From positions 1,824,004 to 1,888,003 of the forward strand of contig NW_006767434.1 of the NCBI RefSeq assembly GCF_000264995.1: DNA of 64,000 nucleotides, written 5' to 3'. Both the position numbers and the translations under genes were made by a program. A model generated the notes under the pieces. The model was given only the letters and a program-made list of their open reading frames with translations, was not told the origin of the DNA and ran no database searches. The first letter of the stretch is position 1. Every line of letters starts with the position of its first letter. Source of the DNA: Punctularia strigosozonata HHB-11173 SS5 (lineage: Eukaryota; Basidiomycota; Agaricomycetes; Corticiales; Punctulariaceae). Positions 21,103 through 33,635 of the stretch are shown in pieces.

Positions 21103-24100
21103 ATGAAGATCGTGTCAACGTTCCATCCGCCATCCTCAGTTATCGACTGCGTGAAATGCAAGTTGACCTCCGCACCGGACATCGAGCATCTCGTTGTAGC
21201 AAAGCCGGACAAGCTCGAGGTCTTCTCTCTTCAGCCGGAGGGCCTCCGTCTCGAAACGAGTACGGAGATATGGGGCAGGATCTTGCGCATCAGAGAGCTC
21301 CCTGTACAGGTATGTCACTGTTATGCGAGTTATCGTGCAACGTTCGCTGAGAATGCTGTCCAGGGCGAGAGACGGAGCAACTTGCTTGTCTTGACCGATC
21401 ACCCAGACCCGAAGCTGATTGCTCTGGAACTTGAGGACGAAGGGGATACGCCTCGACTCGTCGAGATAAAGACAAGCTCGGGCACCAAGTCGATCTCACT
21501 CCATGACAAGAACTCCCGTCAGGCCGAATTCCTAACAGACGTCTGGGTGCATCCCAGCGGTTCCGTCATACTCGTCAGCTGCTATGCCGGGAGGCTTACA
21601 GTCGTACGCGTCAGAGATGGCGTTCTGCAGCAAGAGTTCCCCGTCTCGTGAGCGCCGATAGTTGTCGGCACGACCTATTGAGCTCATCCACAGTCCACAG
21701 CCTCCAGGAGATCAACTTACTTGCTCTATGCTTCCTTCCGTCCCCTGTAGGAGATGACGAAGATCCTGAGACAGAGGTGATCTCCATCGGCATCGTCTAC
21801 CTCGACCATCAGTCCCGCGTTCAGCTGCTCGCGCGCGATTTAGAGGCGTTTGAATTGTCCGTTCAGCCCTCTCCAGCACTCCCGCCGACACCCCTACCCA
21901 TATCCGCAGATGATTTAAGTTTGAACGGGACCTCGCTTTCCCTCGTACCCATTCCAACCACCCTCGCAGACATCGACGCTAACTTCAGGGGCGGAGTGCT
22001 GGTGCTGGGCGGTCGCAAGGTTATGCTGTTCGAGCTTGCGTCGGAAGAGCACCGAAAGAAGTGGATGAAGAAGAACAAACAGACCATGAAGCAGAAGAAG
22101 GAAGAGAGATATAAGGAGAAACTAAGAGAGAAGGAGCGCGAACGCGAAGGTCGCAGACGGAAAGCCCGCTCAACTGTGGAGTGGCCGTGGTCAGAGATCA
22201 CTGCGTATGTCCTCTACTGTACCTGAACCGGCGTACACTAATAATCATCTCATCGACGACCAGATGGTGTCCAGTAACACGTACATGTCGCGGATTGTTG
22301 ATCGGTGACGCGTACGGAAGAATGTCCATGCTGAGCATCGATCCAATCAGGGGAAATGGCCTCACGCTTCTACCTCTGGGAGAGGTCAGTGACGCATCGT
22401 TAGTCAAGGTAGCTCTCGTCTCACCGTGTATATGAGTCTAGACATCACCACCGACGTCGATTGCATACCTCACTTCGCAAGTCTTCTATCTAGGATCCCA
22501 CATGGGTGATTCGCAGCTCCTGCGCATCAGTCCGACACCGCACTCGCTGATCGACAAACCGACGTTGCCCATCGACCCGCGGATATCGACCGTTTTGCCG
22601 TCACAGCTTTCTTCCTATAATGCAGGCGAGTCTGTCAAAGGGAAGGGGAAACGGAGAGCGGATCTAGACAGCGACATTGACGTGGATCCGGATGCCCAGA
22701 GCGGTCGGAAGGGCAAGGTCGTCCGGTCAGATGGCTCGTACCTGGAGGTGCTGGCGACCTACCAAAATCTTGCGCCGGTCACTGATGCACTGCTCATGAA
22801 CGCTGACGGAAGCGGCCAGGTACGCCCATAAGAGATCCGACTGCGCAAATGGTCTGAATAGTCGGATATGCAGCCCCAAATTGTAACGTGTTCGGGAGGG
22901 GCCAACGCGGGCAGCCTGAAGGTTGTTAGGAAGGGTGCCGACTTCAAGACGGCAGCTGTTGTGGAAAGTCTGCCTGGCACTGTTAGCGTATGGCCCGTGC
23001 GTAAACGCTATTACGACAAGTAGGTGCAAATCGCACATTCACCGACGTATCTTAATCCTTTCGTAGTACGGACTCGTACATCGTTGCGTCAACTTTGCGG
23101 TGCACGCAAGTTCTTTTATTGGAAGAACATGACACTGTCAACCCCTTAGTAGCTGCGTCAACCGATTTCGCCACTAGCGGGCCTACTATTTCCGTCGCAA
23201 ACATTTTGCGGCGAAGGTTAGTAAACGGCAAATCGGAATACGAAGACTCCTCGCTGGTCGTTCAAGTTACACCTTCCAAAATGAGACTACTCGAGCACGA
23301 CATGATTGGCCCCGTGGAATTTAGGCTCGTCGATACTTGGAAACCTAGCGGGCCAGGACCCCAGGAGATCGTCACAGCCAGCATCAACCCAACTCAGATC
23401 GCCCTCGGCTTGAGGGGTGGGAGGCTGTGCGTGTTTCGGTTGGCACCGAATGATCACTTCGATCTGCGATTGTATGTCGCTCTTCAGTCATCGGCTAGAT
23501 GCGCACCACTGACGTTCCTCAAAAACGCGCAGCACTCAGCATTTCTCCAACGATATCTCAGCGGTGTCGTGTCTACCCTTAAACCCGGGCAACCTGATCT
23601 CAGCGTTCATCGCCGTTGGATTCTGGGGTTCTAATAACGTTATGATCCTCTGCCAAAAAGGCAACATTTTGGAGCTCGAATTACAAACTGATCCGCTCCC
23701 AGCCCTTCCCAGGTCTCTCCTGCTGTACAACTTTGGCACAAGCTTTGGAAAGAAGGATCCTAATTACCACGCTCACCTCTTGATCGGACTTGCCGACGGT
23801 TCTTTGGTTTCGTACGCGTACGCGAGAAAAGAGCTCAAAGACAAGAAGGTCGTTCCTCTGGGTGCATCCCCTGTCAGCCTCGTACCATGCGAAGCGAACG
23901 GCAAGAAGGCTATTTTCTGTTGCGGCACCAGGGCCGCTGTCGTCTATTGGGACCGGGACCGGCTGCAAAATGCCCCGGCACTGCTCAAAGTACAGTATCA
24001 ACACCATCACCCTTTGACCAATACTGATTTACCCCGTAGAACGTTGTTACCGCGTGCCCTCTGAATTCCACCAGTTTCGAACAATCCACTATTCTTGTCA

Positions 24101-25646
24101 CCGGTTCCGGCTTCACAATCGGTCACTTCGGCAATGTGGCGGGCCTACACGTTCGCTCGGTACGTACAGACATATTATAGTTCCAACTTTGCTTACCAAT
24201 TTCCTCAGGTGCCTCTGGGCGTGGATGTTCCCAAGAGGATAACATACAATAACGAATCCCACCTCTTAGGAGTGGCATGTATCCGGAAGGAACCACACAG
24301 GATCGGGGATGACGAAGGGACTATTCGTAGCTCTTTCAGACTGCTGGATGACACCAGTTTCGGAGGTATCCCATTCGTGGTCATCCTTAGAACTGATGCT
24401 GACGCCAGGGCAGAGCTTGACAGATTCGATCTTGAAGCAGATGAGGATATCACCTCCGCTGTTGTGCTCTCTCTTGGGACGGCCGAAGCATATACTTCGC
24501 ACTTTTGCATAGGTACTGCGGACTTCACTAGTGATGACCAGTTGGAAGTTAGCAAGGGCAGACTTGTGGTCTTCGACCCGTCCACAAAAGTGCTTTCTCC
24601 CGTGGCAACTCTTGATGTAAACGGGTGTGTGTACGCTCTAGCCAGTATACAAGGCCTGGTTGCGGCAGCCGTGAACAGCGCGGTAGGTCGCATACAATCA
24701 TCGTGCAAGACATGCTCCTGACGTCCAACAAGGTCATTGTCTATCGATTAGAAACCGACGGACCCACATTCTCGAGCAAGCGACTAGTGCAACTTGCGAA
24801 CTGGAATCACAACTACTTCGTGACGAACCTCGTCACTCGTGGCAGCCGGATTTTTGTTGGGGATGCTATCAGTTCGGTTTCGATACTGGAGCTCACTGGA
24901 CAAGCGCTGCAAACGGTCGCCAGGGACTACGGGCCTCTATGGCCTGTCGCGATCGAGTCGACGGGCCCGGATAGCGTGATTGGCGCGGATGTGGGCATCT
25001 CAGCAGATACGCGTATAGATTGTCTCTGACCATTCGCCTCAGGGAGAGTTTAACCTGTTCACATTCAAGCTGTCGGAAGGCAAGCTTGAACGAGACGGAA
25101 GCTACCACCTCGGCGAGCAAGTCAACAAATTTGTTCCCGGTGCGTTAGCACCATGTTTTCGGTGCTATATGGCATCTGAGCACATACACCAGGCGGGCTG
25201 CTTGCTGCAGACCCTGCTCATACGACCCAGACCACTTGCAAACCGATTCAAACACTCTTCACATCTTCAGGCCGTATTGCCATCGTCATTGACGTTTTGG
25301 ACCCCGAAGTGTCACTACACCTCACCAACCTTCACAGAAACATGTCGAAGGTTATCACGGGCTTGACCGGTATACAGAACGAAACGTATGTACGGGAGCG
25401 CTCGGCTGTGATCACGCTGCTCATCAATCTCATAGCTGGCGATCTCCTGCGACCAGTCGCGGTCGGACCGACGCCGAAACATCGAGAGGATTCCTCGACG
25501 GAGACTTCCTGGAGGCATTCCTTGACGTACCACGAACATCGCCAAGCCTCGCAGAGATCCTTGAAGGCGAGAACGTAGCCGAGAGGTTGACTTTAGGGTA
25601 TGAGCGTTACCATCAACTGTTGGAGTCTGTCCAAGCATTGCATTAG
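21103..25646 (+). CDS. DDB1: DNA damage-binding protein 1 (DDB1), CUL4 ligase adaptor
   Basis: Fourteen exons (21103-21309, 21364-21647, 21701-22204, 22264-22384, 22442-22819, 22862-23019, 23067-23471, 23533-23989, 24040-24159, 24209-24682, 24733-24990, 25043-25139, 25193-25385, 25436-25646) join in frame to 1,288 residues, somewhat longer than animal DDB1. Landmarks match the three-propeller protein: IEHLVVAKPDKLEVF near the N-terminus, LGSHMGDSQLLR, VSCLPLNPG, VTACPLNS and the C-terminal helical domain (GDFLEAFLDV, ending SVQALH). DDB1 links substrate receptors to the Cullin4-RING ubiquitin ligase in nucleotide-excision repair and replication control. An extra highly charged Lys/Glu/Arg segment lies near residues 282-322 (about 22055-22175). 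Intron 1 (54 nt) keeps the frame open if retained. The SF3b/CPSF paralogues are less likely given the ends. Confidence 0.93.
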
Positions 25647-25893
25647 GAGGGCCTGCGCTTTAGGTTGTCCTGTGAACTTGTGTATACTAGAGCCTCAATC
25701 CTGTTGTATATCATTCAATGCATTGTGCTTCGCCATCTATCGACTACTTCGACAGTCAAAGGATGATAAGGTCTCTTCTCATTCCGCACCAGGATCCGGT
25801 ATATTTACAATGAGTGCGTCGCAAAAGCGGGAGAGTTGTCCATCGCATAAACATTGAAACGTGGTCGACAGGAAGTCCGCGCGGCATCGAGCC

Positions 25894-28800
25894 TCAGCCA
25901 GCGAACAACCAAGCGAAAATGAGCTTCGTCTGCTGGACTACGTTTGCAGAGGGTTGCCCGAACGAACGTAGCCCATTGTCTAGCTCATCTGGACGGTATG
26001 GAGCAAAAAAGAATCCGACAACAAGCACCAAATAACTACGAAAATGTTAGCCAGAATTCTGCCCAAGCATACGTATGCCCACCTTAATATGAGCATACTT
26101 CCGCGGTGGTAGTTGCTCCTCGCTTCGATGTAAGTGTAGGTCATCAAGAAGACCGCCAGTACGATGACGATCACATCCCAGCGAGGGAATAGTAGGCTGC
26201 AAGACGAACGTGCTATGAGTATAACATCGAGATATTGACCATGAGAAAACTCACGGGAAGGTATCGGCGACACTACCCATCTTGTCCGGTACGAATATAG
26301 CGGAGAAGGCAAGCATGGCTGGTATCTGTAGAAGGCAAACTTGCAGAGCATATGCAGAACCGATTTCCATACTTTGATCGCATTTTTAGAAGCAAACATA
26401 GTGTGGTTGGAAATGAAGACCCACCTCAGGGCTATGTTGCCGTTGAGTGCGAATGCCATCGCATTCATGAATTCGGTCGTGTTAGGGACGAGAGCGAAGA
26501 GAGTGACACCAAGGAACTTTTCATCAATACCAGATCCTTCCAGCACAACATCAACTACGTCAACAAGGATTTCTGCGCGTATCGTCAGTCGGGTGGGAGG
26601 GAAGCGAACATGAAAACATACCCGCGATAATCGCATAGAGCGCTGTGCATGCAAGTAGCACGCTAGCGCTTGTTGCACGACTCCACGAAGGCGCATCGTG
26701 CCCTCCATGTCCACCTGCTTCCTCTGCTTCCGCCCCGGACACACGGGCCCTTGCGCCGGGTAGCGTGTGGTGCTGATCCCTCAGGGCACTGACAGTGGCA
26801 ACTGCAATAGCCCGCGTGAAGTCGTCCGTGGTCATATGCGGCGGGAGTTCCATAGGCTGCATTGCCGTATCCTTGATGGCATGATTGACGCTCTCGAGCA
26901 GGGGCGTATAACCCACAGCTGGCTGTGTGGCTGGTGGGACCGCATACGAGACTCTCCTCTGTGCGCCAGGCGTTGTGGGAGGAACGGTTGACGAGTGTGG
27001 ATTTGCCGCCATAGCATCCGCAGGCTGCAGACCATCATGGTTTCGCGGTACGGGAGTTTCGCTACGCGAGATGCCGTTGGCGCTGAGATTGCTGGGCTTC
27101 CGCCGCAAGGAGCCTCCTGCAGGTCGTGGCGGGAGGAGCTTATGGTACAACGAGAGGCGATTAGACGGGATGTCCAAGGGATGCAACAATTGCTGGGGGT
27201 TCTGCCAGATTTGTGAAGCATGTGTTCGAAGGGAGAACCACAGGCCAATCAGATACGACTGAAGTGGGGATCAGCTAAGACCTGGGTGACAATGGCGGGG
27301 AACTCACAAGAAGGAGCACAATGGCACAGAAATACGTGAAGCTTTTGACTGTGTCACGATAGAAGGGATCGTTGATGGGTTCCGGGTGCTCATAGTAGCA
27401 GTGGTCGCATTGCCATGGTTTGCTCAAGGCAGAAAGGCCTGTGAGATCATCCGGGCATCCCTCGCAAACCAGCTGGAACTAAGTCAAAATCAGAAGGATG
27501 GCGTTCGTTGGAGCATACGCCTCGCTCACGTTTCCGTAAGTTTGATAGAACATTGTAGGCGCCAAGGCTCCAATTATTGCTGTGATCAGCAAGGTACTGG
27601 TAACCCCGGCGCTCTTGGCGTTGAACCTTTGCTCCTTTCGTCGCACAGCGCTGCTGCACATACTGGCACCTGGCATGAGCAACACGCCTGCAAGCAAGCT
27701 ACCGATGATAGATCCCTCTACCAAGCGTCCCTTGTGGTCTTTGAGAGCGATGCCATAGAGAATAATTTCGATGATCGAACCGAATGTTGCGTTGATGACC
27801 GCGCCCATGCCGATGGAAGACTGGGCGGATATAGATGCGACTGCCATTCCTATAAAGTATGACAGCGGGATGACACTCAGCAAGCTGAGCAGGAACACGA
27901 GAGCTTGGGAGGCCAAAAACGCAAGGATGGCTGGAACATGCTCTCCGCGCTCTTCTTTTCGCTCCGCAAGTGGTAACAAAACCAATCCGTCAAAGATTGT
28001 AAAAAACACCAGTGGCATCAAGTTCACAAACATGATGTTGACGCCACCAATCGTGTATTTGTAGTATTGCCAACCGACGGCCTCGTAGATGCACAACAGC
28101 ACCGTCGACGTCGACTCTCCGGATGGCACTTCTTGTCCGGCGGAAAGACGGCGATGACGGAGGGAGAATTGCGGTTGCTGAACCGGGGTCGACGTACTAT
28201 CCCCTTCATCCTCCTCCTGGATGGTGTCCTCCGGCGGAGTGGGGACGACTACAGCAGGAGGTGCTCCGTAGAAACGGATTGACGTGGGATGCCGGAACAA
28301 ATGCTCGATGAGCGCCCAGTTAAGCTTAGCCATCGGAACAGTAATAACGGCTCCCCAGCAGACGAGGCATACGAACAAGAGCAAGGGAGCGATGATGCAA
28401 ATGAGCGCGAACCAGAAGCACAAAGTGCCCAACCATTCATCCGTGCTGCTGACTCCGACGGCCTCCGACGAAGCAGGGGACGTATGAATGGTGCCGTACC
28501 ACTTGGCTTGGCCAACGGGAATCTGCAGACTTCCGCGTAAGAGGGAAGTCTGTTCGTCTGGAATAGGCAAAGGATTCCAAGACACGGATTGCTGATGAGC
28601 CAAGGCGTGGCGTGGTCTGATGGTGGAGTATTTCGAGGGCGTATTGCTGTCGTTGGCCGAACCAGGTACTTCGGTGCCCTGTGATTCAGCACCACTGGTG
28701 TTGCCTTCCTCGTCGCCATCCGGACTCCGCGGGTTGCCCTCTTCATCCTGAACCCGATCCTTGACGTCGCCCGCAACGTACTTGCCAAACGGCCAAACGA

Positions 28801-29539
28801 TGTACCAACCCAAGCCGAAGACGAGGTTGGAGTAGCTTCTGCCACCCTTGGGGACGACATAAAGCACTGCCGACACAACGATGCATACCATCGCCAACCA
28901 CCATCCGAACAGTACCGCCCACATCACATTCCCGGGTAGTAGGCGACTCGCTTGGCCGGTCGGAATGGAGTGTACTGCTTGATCCGCGTTACGAGTAACC
29001 GATCGACTCTTCTTGTACAACGCAGGCTTCCAAATGGGCAAACCGAACGGATGCTCGACGTTGATAAGCGACTGCCGGTCCCTCAGCGTGATCGGGTCCT
29101 CTTCGCGCTCGGCACTATCATCTTCGTCGTCAGCATCGCCTGTGCGCTCATCTTCGACAGACACGCGTCGCCTTGAAGAGCCTGCACGGTCGGCTTCGTC
29201 GTCCTCCTCCGCCTCGCTGAGCAAACCACTCTCGTCGTGACGCAGCTTCGTGACGCTGGCGCTCCTGGGCAATCCGCGTCGAGTGGAACTATGCGATGCG
29301 CTCCTAGGAAACGATGGTTGGCCGACACGGCGGGGCGTCGGCGAGTGCGTGCGGGATGCCTGCGGTGGGAAGTACGAGGTGCCGTAGTTATGGTGCTGAG
29401 GAGTGTTATCCTGCATGGACCAGGTTGAGCTCCTCGATACGCTCCGCTGGAGGTTGGCGCGAGGGTTGATCGCGCTCGACGACGTGGCGGGCTGTCCAGC
29501 GTCTTCGAACTGGCGCTCGGTGGGTGAAAGCCCCGACAT
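25894..29539 (-). CDS. VNX1: VNX1/CAX-type vacuolar cation/H+ antiporter
   Basis: Seven exons (27530-29539, 27308-27478, 26622-27258, 26425-26572, 26255-26371, 26083-26196, 25894-26035) give 1,112 residues. A long Ser/Arg/Glu-rich cytosolic N-terminus contains EHPFGLPIWKPALYKK, typical of the fungal VNX1 branch. The two cation-exchanger repeats are visible: INATFGSIIEIILYGIAL (alpha-1) and VPNTTEFMNAMAFALNGN (alpha-2), with about a dozen membrane segments. Between them lies FQLVCEGCPDD and a Ser-rich loop. Family members exchange Na+/K+ or Ca2+ for protons at the vacuole or ER. I chose the ATG at 29539; an in-frame ATG at 29677 exists, but the stretch between reads like 5' leader. It is convergent with DDB1, 247 bp between stops. 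Confidence 0.88.
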
Positions 29540-29810
29540 CGTTGACGGTGTCGACAGAGAGCAACCGCCGGGCTCGGAAGCCAGAGGTGGCTGAACGGAG
29601 AGTGACGGACTGACGCGCGTCACGCAGTACGTCGGGATGCCGCCGGCAGTCTCACCCTGAGTCGCGCGGGATCTCATTCCGAGTCAGAGTGCAGAGATAT
29701 ATACTATAAAGTGTGGGGTATCAAAAGCCATGAAGCCATGAACTACTGTAATCCTCGTCTCAGCAGATCTAACAATAATCATAAGAAATCATGAAAGTGG
29801 TAAAGACTGG

Positions 29811-31789
29811 CTATTTCCTCAAAAGCTTCTCGTGCATCTCCGCGCTTTTCAGCTTCGCCCTCAAGAACTCTAATCGTGTTTCATATCTTGCAGTGACCTC
29901 CGCGCGACGCTTTCGGATGTCTGACATCTCTGCTTCCAGAGCAGCGTACTCGTCCGGGTCTTCTCTAGTGCCTGGAACTGGAATTGAAGGTAAAGGACGG
30001 ACGGCGGCACGTCGGGTACGCCGGTCGGGAGTACCGTCGCCTTCCATAACCGTGGCCAGCGGGAGATGGCCACTGCTTCTACCCAGGTTGACGGTGGAAG
30101 AGCTGGCCATCGCTAGTCGGCCAAGGGCTGAGGTTGGGACGTCCAGCTTTGAGAGCGCCTGCTTCCCCCGTGACGACATGGACGAAAGGGATGTCTTCCT
30201 TGAAAGGGTGATTGGTTGTGACACCAGTGGTGAACCACTGGATGGCGTTACCACGCGCGGTCTCGAAGGCAAAAGTCGAGACCTCGACGACACATCCGTT
30301 CGTCCAGACTTTCCCGAATGGGTGGATACCGCATCTTGGTCCATGTTGAAGCCCAAACCACGAGGTGACCTGCGACCGGACGCGGGGCTTCGACTGCGCC
30401 CTGGCACCAGCGTGTGCGTCGACCCTAATGGATCCCGATAACTGGCCCCGGACGATAGTTTCGCAGAAAGCGGCGGATGTTGCTTCTTCGTCAGAGTGCT
30501 GAGTTCCAAGCCGTTGAATGCGTCTAAGAGTCTCCGACCTTCAGCTTCCACCAACTCGAGTTCCGCACGGATGTCCTTTGCCGTCTTCAGTCGCTCGTCG
30601 TCGGCATATGTGGTCAATTCCGCGGGGTCATCGTGAGGGTCTGCCGTCGAGACCCGATACATCGAGGAAGGACCTCTAGTCGACGTGCGCAAAATGCCTC
30701 TTCGGGAACTACTTTGTGCTCGGGCTGCTGCATTGCCTTCGGAAGATATGACCGTTTCGGCACGACTTGTCCGCCGAGAACTGTTATTCTGGGTACCATA
30801 CGGGGAGCCATCCGATGCGAGAGAGATCTCGCTGCTCTTCTTGCTCAACGCCCTCGGAAGTGTTCGACGGAGGAGGCTCGACGCTCGCGAAGCGCCAGAG
30901 AATACGCTACTCTGATCAGTGTGACTGTGCTCCTGAGACGACGCTGCTCGGCGGCCAGTCGCTCTCCTAAGAAGTCCAGAAACGCCGCTCGTGATGCTGC
31001 CACTAGCGGACGTCCTTGACTGTATCGAAGGTGCACGTGGTGTCTTCATGGATGAAGGTGGATGAGGACGAGAAGAGGATATAGAGTCTGCGCATGAAGC
31101 ATCAACGGGCTGTAGTACGATATGGGCACAGGACATACATCGGCCATTCGATGGTGAACTGGTTGGGCCTAAACGCACGACAGGTTCTTCAGTTGGGGCT
31201 GCAGAACCCGACGCAAACCTCTCGAAGAGGTTCTGTCGCAGAAGACGGTATTCGTCGTCACTGTGAATCATAGGATGGTCCTGTCGCTCAGTCATCTACA
31301 AGCAGCCGAGAACGGCAGCGCATATACTCACTCTAAGAGACCCTCGGCATTCGCGGTAGCCAATTCGCTCAGACGTTGAGCAAGCGTTAGACTGTGGAGT
31401 TGTTCATCAACGCCAGCTTGATTGCCGAACATAGAACTGACGTTATGGGGTCCGCGGACATCCTATGCTGCTCGTTAGATTCATACTCTGAACCTGGTCT
31501 CGAAGAACCTGGGCTTGGATGTTGAGGGTTTCTCGCTGCGCGCGCGTTGAAGCTCGACGGAGGGGGGCGGGGTGCTATGGGAGGGGTAACAGCGGGCGGT
31601 GTGGGCGCTCGCACGCGCTCCTTCTCCTTGACCTTATTCCTACCATACTGCCACCCCCAGGTCCAAGTTTAGCCCCGGGACAAGCCGCGCTTCTGGAGAG
31701 AGAGTACGCACGAATCTTGAGCGTATGACGCGTGCGCCGTTTATGCTCTCGTCCTGAAGGTCGTCTCTGCGCGACGAGAAGAAGCCCAT
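29811..31789 (-). CDS. Uncharacterised Ser/Arg-rich protein with MGFFSSRR start
   Basis: Four exons (31712-31789, 31442-31647, 31332-31391, 29811-31260) join in frame to 597 residues. The start MGFFSSRRDD and the following VIRSRFYGRNKVKEKE are a pattern I recall from agaricomycete hypothetical proteins. The conserved block ANAEGLLDDDEYRLLRQNLF is completed across an intron. A lone CMSC pair follows (RCMSCAHIVLQ). The long middle is Ser/Arg/Pro-rich and probably disordered, with many potential phosphorylation sites. The C-terminus (EYAALEAEMSDIRKRRAEV to the LLRK end) is a predicted coiled coil. No catalytic domain is seen. The N-terminal Gly-2 could be considered for lipidation, but the context is not compelling. 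Function unknown. Confidence 0.75.
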
Positions 31790-32199
31790 TTCATTCCGGA
31801 GAGAATCACGTTAGTGAGCCAACAGCTTGACTAGGATCAACGTGTAGCGATGCTCATGCAGGTGCACCAGGCTCGGGGCTCCGATGAGCGCGATGTACGG
31901 GCGCACAAGCCCCCAAGCGTGACAGACGAAAAAAACGGAGGGTGTTCAGGAAGGAGAATATTGCCTCGGACGGTTGGTCGACGCAAGGCCTCGCGCAACT
32001 CACGTTTACTCACGTGTCCTTGGCAGCGCGATAGCATTTTAGGCGTCGTTCATACCGGTACCGGATGATTGCACTTCTACTCCTCTAATAGTTGCTAGTA
32101 TCACATATAGCAACCTATTGGTCGTTTGCCTGCATCGCGATCTCGGTGCCAGCCAAATGGATTCAGAGCCAAACTCAGACACCTTCACTCCCATTGCTG
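31790..32199. other. Intergenic spacer
   Basis: About 0.4 kb between the MGFFSSRR-type gene and the 3' end of RCE1. Nothing recognisable beyond expected promoter and 3' sequence. Confidence 0.5.
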
Positions 32200-33401
32200 C
32201 TAATATCCGTTGTCATTCCAGTACAAGCTACCTGGAACGCGTGTCCATGCTGACATCGAATAGATATATCCCACCACTCCTAGAATATACATGACCATGA
32301 TCGCTGTGCAGCTGCTGATCAGAGATACCCAAGAAAGATCGCCGAACAGTGCCGCTCACAATGTCTTTTCGTCGGAAAGCACTTCATTTCCCAACTTATC
32401 TGCGGAAGTCCCATGATGTTGCAGAACACATGGGCCACGATAGGCGGCCAAATGGATGATGTGCGGAGAAATAGATACCCAGCATGAAATCCAAAGAGTG
32501 TTGTGTAGCCGAACTGGAAAACTGCGAGGCGACTCAACAACGAGCGCGAGAGTGCAAGTAGAAGTACCCACGACTGGAAACCAGCGCTGTCTTCAGAGCC
32601 TGAGGTGTTTGACCAAGTCGCTGGTACGTTTCAAGAGCATGATGTACGTGGGCTTTCGTGGATCGCAGGGAGTCAGCTCATTGGTGTTGAGGGTATTTCA
32701 TGCCTGAGGCCTCACCTAAGCCGAACCAAAGCGGGGTAACGAAGATCATGAAGCGCTTCGAAGCACCCGCGAGGTGATATGCCGCAAGGATACACGAACG
32801 AAACACCAGTTCTTCGGTGATAGGACCCTTGTTGCACCATTCAAACAGGTTCTCACAGAACGAGAAGCTTAGACATGCTCACGAATACGAAGTTCCGCAA
32901 ACCCGTCCACGTGTTGAACAACGGCAGTAAGGACCCCCGCACAGTCCATCGGCTCTGCCCGGGTAATTTCAGGAATAGATATTGCGCGTACAGCGAGCCA
33001 GCGAAGAGCATTGGGGTGACTAAATACGCCAACCACCGGCTGGATAGATCCAGTTGGAGCCCCAAGCGCAAGATCGCCGATCGGAAAGTGGTCATCCACA
33101 ACTCCCAGTCAGCACTATCCGTGCGGGATCTGTCCTCAACACATTGGAGCAGGATTACAAAACCGAACAGCGAGGTGAAGGTGCTGAAGGAGACCGCCAC
33201 AAGTCGTGCTCGGATTATTGCTGGATCGTCCCGTGTCCCCCGCAGCGGGGTCGCGTCCGTGCGATCATGTTTGTTACTCAAACGAGCTCCTTTTGAGGCG
33301 TATAAGATACCGACGTAACTGGCTGTCACGAAGAAGGCGCAAGCATGTGCCACTGCAAGAGAGAGTGGTGGTTCGGGATATGTGAACAGGGTCCACCCCA
33401 T
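32200..33401 (-). CDS. RCE1: CAAX prenyl protease 2 (RCE1)
   Basis: Five exons (32889-33401, 32716-32827, 32575-32652, 32360-32521, 32200-32303) join in frame to 322 residues. RCE1 is the ER membrane endoprotease that removes the last three residues of prenylated CAAX proteins such as Ras and a-factor pheromones. The ABI/CAAX-protease motifs are in order: GPITEELVFRSCIL (Glu-Glu-x3-Arg), FGLAHVHHALETY, and HVFCNIMGLPQ. Several membrane helices surround them, starting SLAVAHACAFFVTASYVG. All expected catalytic residues are present. The donor after ALVS is a weak GTCGTG, chosen because it alone keeps the conserved FQFGYTTLFGFH in frame. Confidence 0.88.
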
Positions 33402-33635
33402 CGATTTGCGAACGAACAGCTGTGTCTCGAACCGTCGTGTGATGGTCCCGGTCGATGGTCAAGAACAGACCCAAGGGCCAAGTGCGTCCTGCGCGCGCGT
33501 TGCCCGGCGCTCATCGCCACAAAGCTATTTTTACACTCGCGCGTTTGGACGCTGAGAGCCTGAGACTGCTGGCTTTGGACTCAACTCCATCTTTATATAT
33601 TACTAACTCAAGAAGCCAACATTCAACGACATTTG

